The notes below the pieces were generated by a model. It ran no database searches and was not told where the DNA came from. It worked only from the letters and a program-made list of their open reading frames with translations. A DNA stretch of 64,000 nucleotides, from assembly GCA_964036275.1 (NCBI GenBank), contig CAXIWQ010000171.1, positions 1 through 64,000 of the forward strand. The letters run 5' to 3'. Source of the stretch: Litoditis marina. Taxonomy: Eukaryota > Nematoda > Chromadorea > Rhabditida > Rhabditidae. The position numbers and the translations under genes were made by a program. Shown here piece by piece: positions 25,081-37,945 of this stretch. Each line of letters opens with the position of its first letter. The first letter of the stretch is position 1.

Positions 25081-25574
25081 GGCTATCAAGTCTGTTGCTC
25101 CCAGCTACAAAAACCTGATACGACAATCTATTCTGTGGCGCACAGCCACAAAAGACAAATTAACGCGGTTATTACCTCTTTGCCTTGCAGCTACAGAAAA
25201 AAGTTCATACGGCTATCAAGTCTGTTGCTCCCAGCTACGAAAACCTAATACGACTTTATATTCTGTGGCGCACAGCCACAAAAGACAAATTAACGCGGTT
25301 ATTGACTCTTTGCCTTGCAGCTACAGAAAAAAAATCATACGGCTATCAAGTCTGTTGCTCCCAGCTACGAAAACCTAATACGACTTTATATTCTGTGGCG
25401 CACAGCCACAAAACACGAAATATCGCGGTTATCGACTTGTTGGCTTGCAGCTACAGAGAAAAGTTCATACGGCTATCAAGTCTGTTGCTCCCAGCTACAA
25501 AAACCTGATACGACAATCTATTCTGTGGCGCACAGCCACAAAAGACAAATTAACGCGGTTATTACCTCTTTGCC

Positions 25575-26550
25575 TTGCAGCTACAGAAAAAAGTTCATAC
25601 GGCTATCAAGTCTGTTGCTCCTAGCTACGAAAACCTAATACGACTTTATATTCTGTGGCGCACAGCCACAAAAGACAAATTAACGCGGTTATTACCTCTT
25701 TGCCTTGCAGCTACAGAAAAAAGTTCATACGGCTATCAAGTCTGTTGCTCCCAGCTACAAAAACCTGATACGACAATCTATTCTGTGGCGCACAGCCACA
25801 AAAGACAAATTAACGCGGTTATTACCTCTTTGCCTTGCAGCTACAGAAAAAAGTTCATACGGCTATCAAGTCTGTTGCTCCCAGCTACAAAAACCTAATA
25901 CGACTTTATATTCTGTGGCGCACAGCCACAAAAGACAAATTAACGCGGTTATTGACTCTTTGCCGTGCAGCTACAGGAAAAAGGTTATACGGCTATCAAA
26001 TATGTTGCTCCCAGCTACAAAAACCTAATACGACTATCTATTCTGTGGCGCACAGCCACAAAATACGAATTAACGCGGTTATCGACTCTTTGCCTTGCAG
26101 CTACAAAGAACAGTTCATACGGCTATCAAATCTGTTGCTCCCAGCTACAAAAACCTAATACGACAATCTATTCTGTGGCGCACAGCCACAAAATACGAAT
26201 TATCGCGGTTATCGACTTGTTGGCTTGCAGCTACAGAGAAAAGTTCATACGGCTATCAAGTCTGTTGCTCCCAGCTACAAAAACCTGATACGACAATCTA
26301 TTCTGTGGCGCACAGCCACAAAAGACAAATTAACGCGGTTATTACCTCTTTGCCTTGCAGCTACAGAAAAAAATTCATACGGCTATCAAGTCTGTTGCTC
26401 CCAGCTACGAAAACCTAATACGACTTTATATTCTGTGGCGCACAGCCACAAAAGACAAATTAACGCGGTTATTGACTCTTTGCCGTGCAGCTACAGGAAA
26501 AAGGTTATACGGCTATCAAGTATGTTGCTCCCAGCTAAAAAAACCTAATA
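25575..26550 (+). repeat. 2,859-bp-offset copy of 22716-23690
   Basis: A run of monomers repeats 22716-23690 at a constant offset of 2,859 bp (22 monomers minus 1), including the W-like GGTTATACGGCTATCAAATATG monomer, the CAAAGAACAG monomer and GCTAAAAAAACC. It differs by single bases, for example CTAGCTACG near 25621. Confidence 0.7.
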
Positions 26551-27589
26551 CGACTATCTATTCTGTGGCGCACAGCCACAAAATACGAATTAACGCGGTT
26601 ATCGACTCTTTGCCTTGCAGCTACAGAGAACAGTTCATACGGCTATCAAGTCTGTTGCTCCCAGCTACAAACACCTAATACGACTATATATTCTGTGGCG
26701 CACAGCCACAAAAGACGAATTAACGCGGTTATTGACTCTTCGCCTCGCAGTTACAGAAAATATTTCATACGGCTATCAAATCTGTTGCTCCCAGCTACAA
26801 AAACCTAATACGACAATCTATTCTGTGGCGCACAGCCACAAAAGACAAATTAACGCGGTTATTGACTCTTTGCCTTGCAGCTACAGAAAAAAAATCATAC
26901 GGCTATCAAGTCTGTTGCTCCCAGCTACGAAAACCTAATACGACTTTATATTCTGTGGCGCACAGCCACAAAACACGAAATATCGCGGTTATCGACTTGT
27001 TGGCTTGCAGCTACAGAGAAAAGTTCATACGGCTATCAAGTCTGTTGCTCCCAGCTACAAAAACCTGATACGACAATCTATTCTGTGGCGCACAGCCACA
27101 AAAGACAAATTAACGCGGTTATTACCTCTTTGCCTTGCAGCTACAGAAAAAAGTTCATACGGCTATCAAGTCTGTTGCTCCCAGCTACGAAAACCTAATA
27201 CGACTTTATATTCTGTGGCGCACAGCCACAAAAGACAAATTAACGCGGTTATTGACTCTTTGCCTTGCAACTACAGAAAAAAAATCATACGGCTATCAAG
27301 TCTGTTGCTCCCAGCTACGAAAACCTAATACGACTTTATATTCTGTGGCGCACAGCCACAAAACACGAAATATCGCGGTTATCGACTTGTTGGCTTGCAG
27401 CTACAGAGAAAAGTTCATACGGCTATCAAGTCTGTTGCTCCCAGCTACAAAAACCTGATACGACAATCTATTCTGTGGCGCACAGCCACAAAAGACAAAT
27501 TAACGCGGTTATTACCTCTTTGCCTTGCAGCTACAGAAAAAAGTTCGTACGGCTATCAAGTCTGTTGCTCCCAGCTACGAAAACCTAAT

Positions 27590-28491
27590 ACGACTTTATA
27601 TTCTGTGGCGCACAGCCACAAAATACGAATTAACGCGGTTATCGACTCTTTGCCTTGCAGCTACAAAGAACATTTCATACGGCTATCAAATCTGTTGCTC
27701 CCAGCTACAAAAACCTAATACGACAATCTATTCTGTGGCGCACAGCCACAAAATACGAATTATCGCGGTTATCGACTTGTTGGCTTGCAGCTACAGAGCT
27801 ACGGCTATCAAGTCTGTTGCTCCCAGCTACAAAAACCTGATACGACAATCTATTCTGTGGCGCACAGCCACAAAAGACAAATTAACGCGGTTATTACCTC
27901 TTTGCCTTGCAGCTACAGAAAAAAATTCATACGGCTATCAAGTCTGTTGCTCCCAGCTACGAAAACCTAATACGACTTTATATTCTGTGGCGCACAGCCA
28001 CAAAAGACAAATTAACGCGGTTATTGACTCTTTGCCGTGCAGCTACAGGAAAAAGGTTATACGGCTATCAAGTATGTTGCTCCCAGCTAAAAAAACCTAA
28101 TACGACAATCTATTCTGTGGCGCACAGCCACAAAAGACAAATTAACGCGGTTATTACCTCTTTGCCTTGCAGCTACAGAAAAAAGTTCATACGGCTATCA
28201 AGTCTGTTGCTCCCAGCTACGAAAACCTAATACGACTTTATATTCTGTGGCGCACAGCCACAAAAGACAAATTAACGCGGTTATTACCTCTTTGCCTTGC
28301 AGCTACAGAAAAAAGTTCATACGGCTATCAAGTCTGTTGCTCCCAGCTACAAAAACCTGATACGACAATCTATTCTGTGGCGCACAGCCACAAAAGACAA
28401 ATTAACGCGGTTATTACCTCTTTGCCTTGCAGCTAAAGAAAAAAGTTCATACGGCTATCAAGTCTGTTGCTCCCAGCTACAAAAACCTAAT
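27590..28491 (+). repeat. 902-bp tandem unit, copy a (7 monomers, one with 8-bp deletion)
   Basis: The next 902 bp repeat this block almost base for base. 902 equals 7 x 130 minus 8, and the missing 8 bp are the deletion at 27794. The run of GAACATTTC, CAGAGCTACGGC, AAAAAATTCAT, GGAAAAAGG and GCTAAAGAAAAAAG monomers occurs in the same order in both. Confidence 0.85.
27794..27805 (+). other. 8-bp deletion tag, copy 2
   Basis: Identical deletion in the same monomer context, 5,451 bp after copy 1. Confidence 0.92.
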
Positions 28492-29393
28492 ACGACTTTA
28501 TATTCTGTGGCGCACAGCCACAAAATACGAATTAACGCGGTTATCGACTCTTTGCCTTGCAGCTACAAAGAACATTTCATACGGCTATCAAATCTGTTGC
28601 TCCCAGCTACAAAAACCTAATACGACAATCTATTCTGTGGCGCACAGCCACAAAATACGAATTATCGCGGTTATCGACTTGTTGGCTTGCAGCTACAGAG
28701 CTACGGCTATCAAGTCTGTTGCTCCCAGCTACAAAAACCTGATACGACAATCTATTCTGTGGCGCACAGCCACAAAAGACAAATTAACGCGGTTATTACC
28801 TCTTTGCCTTGCAGCTACAGAAAAAAATTCATACGGCTATCAAGTCTGTTGCTCCCAGCTACGAAAACCTAATACGACTTTATATTCTGTGGCGCACAGC
28901 CACAAAAGACAAATTAACGCGGTTATTGACTCTTTGCCGTGCAGCTACAGGAAAAAGGTTATACGGCTATCAAGTATGTTGCTCCCAGCTAAAAAAACCT
29001 AATACGACAATCTATTCTGTGGCGCACAGCCACAAAAGACAAATTAACGCGGTTATTACCTCTTTGCCTTGCAGCTACAGAAAAAAGTTCATACGGCTAT
29101 CAAGTCTGTTGCTCCCAGCTACGAAAACCTAATACGACTTTATATTCTGTGGCGCACAGCCACAAAAGACAAATTAACGCGGTTATTACCTCTTTGCCTT
29201 GCAGCTACAGAAAAAAGTTCATACGGCTATCAAGTCTGTTGCTCCCAGCTACAAAAACCTGATACGACAATCTATTCTGTGGCGCACAGCCACAAAAGAC
29301 AAATTAACGCGGTTATTACCTCTTTGCCTTGCAGCTAAAGAAAAAAGTTCATACGGCTATCAAGTCTGTTGCTCCCAGCTACAAAAACCTAAT
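28492..29393 (+). repeat. 902-bp tandem unit, copy b
   Basis: Direct tandem copy of 27590-28491, with its own 8-bp deletion at 28696. It ends near CTATGGCGC at about 29408, where the sequence leaves the 902-bp register and matches the 31.8-kb region (offset 2,462 bp). Confidence 0.85.
28696..28707 (+). other. 8-bp deletion tag, copy 3
   Basis: Identical deletion, 902 bp after copy 2, marking the 902-bp tandem duplication. Confidence 0.92.
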
Positions 29394-29553
29394 ACGACTT
29401 TATATTCTATGGCGCACAGCCACAAAAGACAAATTAACGCGGTTATTGACTCTTTGCCGTGCAGCTACAGGAAAAAGGTTATACGGCTATCAAATATGTT
29501 GCTCCCAGCTACAAAAACCTAATACGACTATCTATTCTGTGGCGCACAGCCAC

Positions 29554-31864
29554 AAAATACGAATTATCGCGGTTATCGACTTGTTGGCTTGCAGCTACAG
29601 AGAAAAGTTCATACGGCTATCAAGTCTGTTGCTCCCAGCTACAAAAACCTGATACGACAATCTATTCTGTGGCGCACAGCCACAAAAGACAAATTAACGC
29701 GGTTATTACCTCTTTGCCTTGCAGCTACAGAAAAAAATTCATACGGCTATCAAGTCTGTTGCTCCCAGCTACGAAAACCTAATACGACTTTATATTCTGT
29801 GGCGCACAGCCACAAAAGACAAATTAACGCGGTTATTGACTCTTTGCCGTGCAGCTACAGGAAAAAGGTTATACGGCTATCAAATATGTTGCTCCCAGCT
29901 AAAAAAACCTAATACGACTATCTATTCTGTGGCGCACAGCCACAAAATACGAATTAACGCGGTTATCGACTCTTTGCCTTGCAGCTACAGAGAACAGTTC
30001 ATACGGCTATCAAGTCTGTTGCTCCCAGCTACAAACACCTAATACGACTATATATTCTGTGGCGCACAGCCACAAAAGACGAATTAACGCGGTTATTGAC
30101 TCTTCGCCTCACAGTTACAGAAAATATTTCATACGGCTATCAAATCTGTTGCTCCCAGCTACAAAAACCTAATACGACAATCTATTCTGTGGCGCACAGC
30201 CACAAAAGACAAATTAACGCGGTTATTGACTCTTTGCCTTGCAGCTACAGAAAAAAAATCATACGGCTATCAAGTCTGTTGCTCCCAGCTACGAAAACCT
30301 AATACGACTTTATATTCTGTGGCGCACAGCCACAAAACACGAAATATCGCGGTTATCGACTTGTTGGCTTGCAGCTACAGAGAAAAGTTCATACGGCTAT
30401 CAAGTCTGTTGCTCCCAGCTACAAAAACCTGATACGACAATCTATTCTGTGGCGCACAGCCACAAAAGACAAATTAACGCGGTTATTACCTCTTTGCCTT
30501 GCAGCTACAGAAAAAAGTTCATACGGCTATCAAGTCTGTTGCTCCCAGCTACGAAAACCTAATACGACTTTATATTCTGTGGCGCACAGCCACAAAAGAC
30601 AAATTAACGCGGTTATTGACTCTTTGCCTTGCAACTACAGAAAAAAAATCATACGGCTATCAAGTCTGTTGCTCCCAGCTACGAAAACCTAATACGACTT
30701 TATATTCTGTGGCGCACAGCCACAAAACACGAAATATCGCGGTTATCGACTTGTTGGCTTGCAGCTACAGAGAAAAGTTCATACGGCTATCAAGTCTGTT
30801 GCTCCCAGCTACAAAAACCTGATACGACAATCTATTCTGTGGCGCACAGCCACAAAAGACAAATTAACGCGGTTATTACCTCTTTGCCTTGCAGCTACAG
30901 AAAAAAGTTCGTACGGCTATCAAGTCTGTTGCTCCCAGCTACGAAAACCTAATACGACTTTATATTCTGTGGCGCACAGCCACAAAATACGAATTAACGC
31001 GGTTATCGACTCTTTGCCTTGCAGCTACAAAGAACAGTTCATACGGCTATCAAATCTGTTGCTCCCAGCTACAAAAACCTAATACGACAATCTATTCTGT
31101 GGCGCACAGCCACAAAATACGAATTATCGCGGTTATCGACTTGTTGGCTTGCAGCTACAGAGCTACGGCTATCAAGTCTGTTGCTCCCAGCTACAAAAAC
31201 CTGATACGACAATCTATTCTGTGGCGCACAGCCACAAAAGACAAATTAACGCGGTTATTACCTCTTTGCCTTGCAGCTACAGAAAAAAATTCATACGGCT
31301 ATCAAGTCTGTTGCTCCCAGCTACGAAAACCTAATACGACTTTATATTCTGTGGCGCACAGCCACAAAAGACAAATTAACGCGGTTATTGACTCTTTGCC
31401 GTGCAGCTACAGGAAAAAGGTTATACGGCTATCAAGTATGTTGCTCCCAGCTAAAAAAACCTAATACGACAATCTATTCTGTGGCGCACAGCCACAAAAG
31501 ACAAATTAACGCGGTTATTACCTCTTTGCCTTGCAGCTACAGAAAAAAGTTCATACGGCTATCAAGTCTGTTGCTCCCAGCTACGAAAACCTAATACGAC
31601 TTTATATTCTGTGGCGCACAGCCACAAAAGACAAATTAACGCGGTTATTACCTCTTTGCCTTGCAGCTACAGAAAAAAGTTCATACGGCTATCAAGTCTG
31701 TTGCTCCCAGCTACAAAAACCTGATACGACAATCTATTCTGTGGCGCACAGCCACAAAAGACAAATTAACGCGGTTATTACCTCTTTGCCTTGCAGCTAA
31801 AGAAAAAAGTTCATACGGCTATCAAGTCTGTTGCTCCCAGCTACAAAAACCTAATACGACTTTA
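29554..31864 (+). repeat. 3,364-bp-offset duplicate, copy b (~2.3 kb)
   Basis: Second copy of 26190-28500. It has private substitutions, for example CTCACAGTTAC near 30108 where copy a has CTCGCAGTTAC, and GAACAGTTC near 31031 where copy a has GAACATTTC. Confidence 0.78.
31158..31169 (+). other. 8-bp deletion tag, copy 4
   Basis: Identical deletion, 2,462 bp after copy 3 and 3,364 bp after copy 2. Confidence 0.92.
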
Positions 31865-32939
31865 TATTCTATGGCGCACAGCCACAAAAGACAAATTAAC
31901 GCGGTTATTGACTCTTTGCCGTGCAGCTACAGGAAAAAGGTTATACGGCTATCAAATATGTTGCTCCCAGCTACAAAAACCTAATACGACTATCTATTCT
32001 GTGGCGCACAGCCACAAAATACGAATTAACGCGGTTATCGACTCTTTGCCTTGCAGCTACAAAGAACAGTTCATACGGCTATCAAATCTGTTGCTCCCAG
32101 CTACAAAAACCTAATACGACAATCTATTCTGTGGCGCACAGCCACAAAATACGAATTATCGCGGTTATCGACTTGTTGGCTTGCAGCTACAGAGAAAAGT
32201 TCATACGGCTATCAAGTCTGTTGCTCCCAGCTACAAAAACCTGATACGACAATCTATTCTGTGGCGCACAGCCACAAAAGACAAATTAACGCGGTTATTA
32301 CCTCTTTGCCTTGCAGCTACAGAAAAAAATTCATACGGCTATCAAGTCTGTTGCTCCCAGCTACGAAAACCTAATACGACTTTATATTCTGTGGCGCACA
32401 GCCACAAAAGACAAATTAACGCGGTTATTGACTCTTTGCCGTGCAGCTACAGGAAAAAGGTTATACGGCTATCAAGTATGTTGCTCCCAGCTAAAAAAAC
32501 CTAATACGACTATCTATTCTGTGGCGCACAGCCACAAAATACGAATTAACGCGGTTATCGACTCTTTGCCTTGCAGCTACAGAGAACAGTTCATACGGCT
32601 ATCAAGTCTGTTGCTCCCAGCTACAAAAACCTAATACGACTATATATTCTGTGGCGCACAGCCACAAAAGACGAATTAACGCGGTTATTGACTCTTTGCC
32701 TCGCAGTTACAGAGAAAAGTTCATACGGCTATCAAGTCTGTTGCTCCCAGCTACAAAAACCTGATACGACAATCTATTCTGTGGCGCACAGCCACAAAAG
32801 ACAAATTAACGCGGTTATTACCTCTTTGCCTTGCAGCTACAGAAAAAAGTTCATACGGCTATCAAGTCTGTTGCTCCCAGCTACGAAAACCTAATACGAC
32901 TTTATATTCTGTGGCGCACAGCCACAAAACACGAAATAT

Positions 32940-33015
32940 CGCGGTTATCGACTTGTTGCAGCTACAGAGAAAAGTTCATACGGCTATCAAGTCTGTTGCT
33001 CCAAAAACCTAATAC
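32940..33015 (+). other. Shortened monomer with two private deletions (5 and 7 bp)
   Basis: GACTTGTTGCAGCTAC (about 32950) lacks 5 bp of the usual GACTTGTTGGCTTGCAGCTAC. GTTGCTCCAAAAACC (about 32996) lacks 7 bp of GTTGCTCCCAGCTACAAAAACC. Together they explain the 12-bp change in offset between the 8.8-kb-spaced duplicates. Confidence 0.85.
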
Positions 33016-33996
33016 GACAATCTATTCTGTGGCGCACAGCCACAAAAGACAAATTAACGCGGTTATTGACTCTTTGCCTTGCAGCTACAGAAAAAAAATC
33101 ATACGGCTATCAAGTCTGTTGCTCCCAGCTACGAAAACCTAATACGACTTTATATTCTGTGGCGCACAGCCACAAAAGACAAATTAACGCGGTTATTGAC
33201 TCTTTGCCTTGCAGCTACAGAAAAAAAATCATACGGCTATCAAGTCTGTTGCTCCCAGCTCCGAAAACCTAATACGACTTTATATTCTGTGGCGCACAGC
33301 CACAAAACACGAAATATCGCGGTTATCGACTTGTTGGCTTGCAGCTACAGAGAAAAGTTCATACGGCTATCAAGTCTGTTGCTCCCATCTACAAAAACCT
33401 GATACGACAATCTATTCTGTGGCGCACAGCCACAAAAGACAAATTAACGCGGTTATTACCTCTTTGCCTTGCAGCTACAGAAAAAAGTTCGTACGGCTAT
33501 CAAGTCTGTTGCTCCCAGCTACGAAAACCTAATACGACTTTATATTCTGTGGCGCACAGCCACAAAAGACAAATTAACGCGGTTATTGACTCTTTGCCGT
33601 GCAGCTACAGGAAAAAGGTTATACGGCTATCAAGTATGTTGCTCCCAGCTACAAAAACCTAATACGACTATCTATTCTGTGGCGCACAGCCACAAAATAC
33701 GAATTGACGCGGTTATCGACTCTTTGCCTTGCAGCTACAGAGAATATTTCATACGGCTATCAAATCTGTTGCTCCCAGCTACAAAAACCTAATACGACAA
33801 TCTATTCTGTGGCGCACAGCCACAAAAACAAATTATCGCGGTTATCGACTTGTTGGCTTGCAGCTACAGAGAAAAGTTCATACGGCTATCAAATCTGTTG
33901 CTCCCAGCTACAAAAACCTAATACGACAATCTATTCTGTGGCGCACAGCCACAAAATACGAATTATCGCGGTTATCGACTTGTTGGCTTGCAGCTA

Positions 33997-34008
33997 CAGA
34001 GCTACGGC
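33997..34008 (+). other. 8-bp deletion tag, copy 5
   Basis: Identical deletion, 2,839 bp after copy 4. Here the upstream monomer differs: a GAGAAAAGTTCATACGG start joined to CAAATCTG. The tag was therefore carried into a new arrangement. Confidence 0.9.
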
Positions 34009-34559
34009 TATCAAGTCTGTTGCTCCCAGCTACAAAAACCTGATACGACAATCTATTCTGTGGCGCACAGCCACAAAAGACAAATTAACGCGGTTATTAC
34101 CTCTTTGCCTTGCAGCTACAGAAAAAAATTCATACGGCTATCAAGTCTGTTGCTCCCAGCTACGAAAACCTAATACGACTTTATATTCTGTGGCGCACAG
34201 CCACAAAAGACAAATTAACGCGGTTATTGACTCTTTGCCGTGCAGCTACAGGAAAAAGGTTATACGGCTATCAAGTATGTTGCTCCCAGCTAAAAAAACC
34301 TAATACGACAATCTATTCTGTGGCGCACAGCCACAAAAGACAAATTAACGCGGTTATTACCTCTTTGCCTTGCAGCTACAGAAAAAAGTTCATACGGCTA
34401 TCAAGTCTGTTGCTCCCAGCTACAAAAACCTGATACGACAATCTATTCTGTGGCGCACAGCCACAAAAGACAAATTAACGCGGTTATTACCTCTTTGCCT
34501 TGCAGCTACAGAAAAAAGTTCATACGGCTATCAAGTCTGTTGCTCCCAGCTACAAAAAC

Positions 34560-36252
34560 CTAATACGACTTTATATTCTGTGGCGCACAGCCACAAAAGA
34601 CAAATTAACGCGGTTATTGACTCTTTGCCGTGCAGCTACAGGAAAAAGGTTATACGGCTATCAAATATGTTGCTCCCAGCTACAAAAACCTAATACGACT
34701 ATCTGTTCTGTGGCGCACAGCCACAAAATACGAATTAACGCGGTTATCGACTCTTTGCCTTGCAGCTACAAAGAACAGTTCATACGGCTATCAAATCTGT
34801 TGCTCCCAGCTACAAAAACCTAATACGACAATCTATTCTGTGGCACACAGCCACAAAATACGAATTATCGCGGTTATCGACTTGTTGGCTTGCAGCTACA
34901 GAGAAAAGTTCATACGGCTATCAAGTCTGTTGCTCCCAGCTACAAAAACCTGATACGACAATCTATTCTGTGGCGCACAGCCACAAAAGACAAATTAACG
35001 CGGTTATTACCTCTTTGCCTTGCAGCTACAGAAAAAAATTCATACGGCTATCAAGTCTGTTGCTCCCAGCTACGAAAACCTAATACGACTTTATATTCTG
35101 TGGCGCACAGCCACAAAAGACAAATTAACGCGGTTATTGACTCTTTGCCGTGCAGCTACAGGAAAAAGGTTATACGGCTATCAAGTATGTTGCTCCCAGC
35201 TAAAAAAACCTAATACGACTATCTATTCTGTGGCGCACAGCCACAAAATACGAATTAACGCGGTTATCGACTCTTTGCCTTGCAGCTACAGAGAACAGTT
35301 CATACGGCTATCAAGTCTGTTGCTCCCAGCTACAAAAACCTAATACGACTATATATTCTGTGGCGCACAGCCACAAAAGACGAATTAACGCGGTTATTGA
35401 CTCTTTCTTTGCCTCGCAGTTACAGAAAATATTTCATACGGCTATCAAATCTGTTGCTCCCAGCTACAAAAACCTAATACGACAATCTATTCTGTGGCGC
35501 ACAGCCACAAAAGACAAATTAACGCGGTTATTGACTCTTTGCCTTGCAGCTACAGAAAAAAAAGCATACGGCTATCAAGTCTGTTGCTCCCAGCTACGAA
35601 AACCTAATACGACTTTATATTCTGTGGCGCACAGCCACAAAACACGAAATATCGCGGTTATCGACTTGTTGGCTTGCAGCTACAGAGAAAAGTTCATACG
35701 GCTATCAAGTCTGTTGCTCCCAGCTACAAAAACCTGATACGACAATCTATTCTGTGGCGCACAGCCACAAAAGACAAATTAACGCGGTTATTACCTCTTT
35801 GCCTTGCAGCTACAGAAAAAAGTTCATACGGCTATCAAGTCTGTTGCTCCCAGCTACGAAAACCTAATACGACTTTATATTCTGTGGCGCACAGCCACAA
35901 AAGACAAATTAACGCGGTTATTGACTCTTTGCCTTGCAGCTACAGAAAAAAATCATACGGCTATCAAGTCTGTTGCTCCCAGCTACGAAAACCTAATACG
36001 ACTTTATATTCTGTGGCGCACAGCCACAAAACACGAAATATCGCGGTTATCGACTTGTTGGCTTGCAGCTACAGAGAAAAGTTCATACGGCTATCAAGTC
36101 TGTTGCTCCCAGCTACAAAAACCTGATACGACAATCTATTCTGTGGCGCACAGCCACAAAAGACAAATTAACGCGGTTATTACCTCTTTGCCTTGCAGCT
36201 ACAGAAAAAAGTTCGTACGGCTATCAAGTCTGTTGCTCCCAGCTACGAAAAC
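34560..36252 (+). repeat. 1,693-bp tandem duplication, copy a
   Basis: Thirteen monomers plus 3 bp, repeated directly at 36253-37945. Shared rare states are CTATCTGTTCTG (34699 and 36392), CTGTGGCACACAGCC (~34838 and ~36531), GACTCTTTCTTTGCC and AAAAAAAAGCATACGG. Confidence 0.88.
35401..35417 (+). other. 4-bp insertion tag CTCTTTCTTTGCCTCGC, copy 1
   Basis: CTCTTTGCC has gained one extra CTTT. It is seen only here and 1,693 bp later, so it predates that duplication. Confidence 0.9.
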
Positions 36253-37945
36253 CTAATACGACTTTATATTCTGTGGCGCACAGCCACAAAAGACAAATTA
36301 ACGCGGTTATTGACTCTTTGCCGTGCAGCTACAGGAAAAAGGTTATACGGCTATCAAATATGTTGCTCCCAGCTACAAAAACCTAATACGACTATCTGTT
36401 CTGTGGCGCACAGCCACAAAATACGAATTAACGCGGTTATCGACTCTTTGACTTGCAGCTACAAAGAACAGTTCATACGGCTATCAAATCTGTTGCTCCC
36501 AGCTACAAAAACCTAATACGACAATCTATTCTGTGGCACACAGCCACAAAATACGAATTATCGCGGTTATCGACTTGTTGGCTTGCAGCTACAGAGAAAA
36601 GTTCATACGGCTATCAAGTCTGTTGCTCCCAGCTACAAAAACCTGATACGACAATCTATTCTGTGGCGCACAGCCACAAAAGACAAATTAACGCGGTTAT
36701 TACCTCTTTGCCTTGCAGCTACAGAAAAAAATTCATACGGCTATCAAGTCTGTTGCTCCCAGCTACGAAAACCTAATACGACTTTATATTCTGTGGCGCA
36801 CAGCCACAAAAGACAAATTAACGCGGTTATTGACTCTTTGCCGTGCAGCTACAGGAAAAAGGTTATACGGCTATCAAGTATGTTGCTCCCAGCTAAAAAA
36901 ACCTAATACGACTATCTATTCTGTGGCGCACAGCCACAAAATACGAATTAACGCGGTTATCGACTCTTTGCCTTGCAGCTACAGAGAACAGTTCATACGG
37001 CTATCAAGTCTGTTGCTCCCAGCTACAAAAACCTAATACGACTATATATTCTGTGGCGCACAGCCACAAAAGACGAATTAACGCGGTTATTGACTCTTTC
37101 TTTGCCTCGCAGTTACAGAAAATATTTCATACGGCTATCAAATCTGTTGCTCCCAGCTACAAAAACCTAATACGACAATCTATTCTGTGGCGCACAGCCA
37201 CAAAAGACAAATTAACGCGGTTATTGACTCTTTGCCTTGCAGCTACAGAAAAAAAAGCATACGGCTATCAAGTCTGTTGCTCCCAGCTACGAAAACCTAA
37301 TACGACTTTATATTCTGTGGCGCACAGCCACAAAACACGAAATATCGCGGTTATCGACTTGTTGGCTTGCAGCTACAGAGAAAAGTTCATACGGCTATCA
37401 AGTCTGTTGCTCCCAGCTACAAAAACCTGATACGACAATCTATTCTGTGGCGCACAGCCACAAAAGACAAATTAACGCGGTTATTACCTCTTTGCCTTGC
37501 AGCTACAGAAAAAAGTTCATACGGCTATCAAGTCTGTTGCTCCCAGCTACGAAAACCTAATACGACTTTATATTCTGTGGCGCACAGCCACAAAAGACAA
37601 ATTAACGCGGTTATTGACTCTTTGCCTTGCAGCTACAGAAAAAAATCATACGGCTATCAAGTCTGTTGCTCCCAGCTACGAAAACCTAATACGACTTTAT
37701 ATTCTGTGGCGCACAGCCACAAAACACGAAATATCGCGGTTATCGACTTGTTGGCTTGCAGCTACAGAGAAAAGTTCATACGGCTATCAAGTCTGTTGCT
37801 CCCAGCTACAAAAACCTGATACGACAATCTATTCTGTGGCGCACAGCCACAAAAGACAAATTAACGCGGTTATTACCTCTTTGCCTTGCAGCTACAGAAA
37901 AAAGTTCGTACGGCTATCAAGTCTGTTGCTCCCAGCTACGAAAAC
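36253..37945 (+). repeat. 1,693-bp tandem duplication, copy b
   Basis: Near-identical to copy a. The difference I noticed is GACTCTTTGACTTGCAG at about 36444 (copy a GACTCTTTGCCTTGCAG). The junction monomer at 36196 starts as a GTTCGTACGG type, where copy a has GTTCATACGG, placing the crossover inside a monomer. Confidence 0.88.
37094..37110 (+). other. 4-bp insertion tag, copy 2
   Basis: Identical CTCTTTCTTTGCC state, 1,693 bp downstream of the first. Confidence 0.9.

Larger units (their letters stand above)
26190..28500 (+). repeat. 3,364-bp-offset duplicate, copy a (~2.3 kb)
   Basis: Matches 29554-31864. Both copies share rare states such as TTGCAACTACAG (~27266 and ~30630), CAAACACC (~26669 and ~30033), GTTCGTACGG (~27543 and ~30907) and the 8-bp deletion (27794 and 31158). 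Homology stops near 28508 (CTGTGGCGC here, CTATGGCGC at 31870). Confidence 0.78.
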
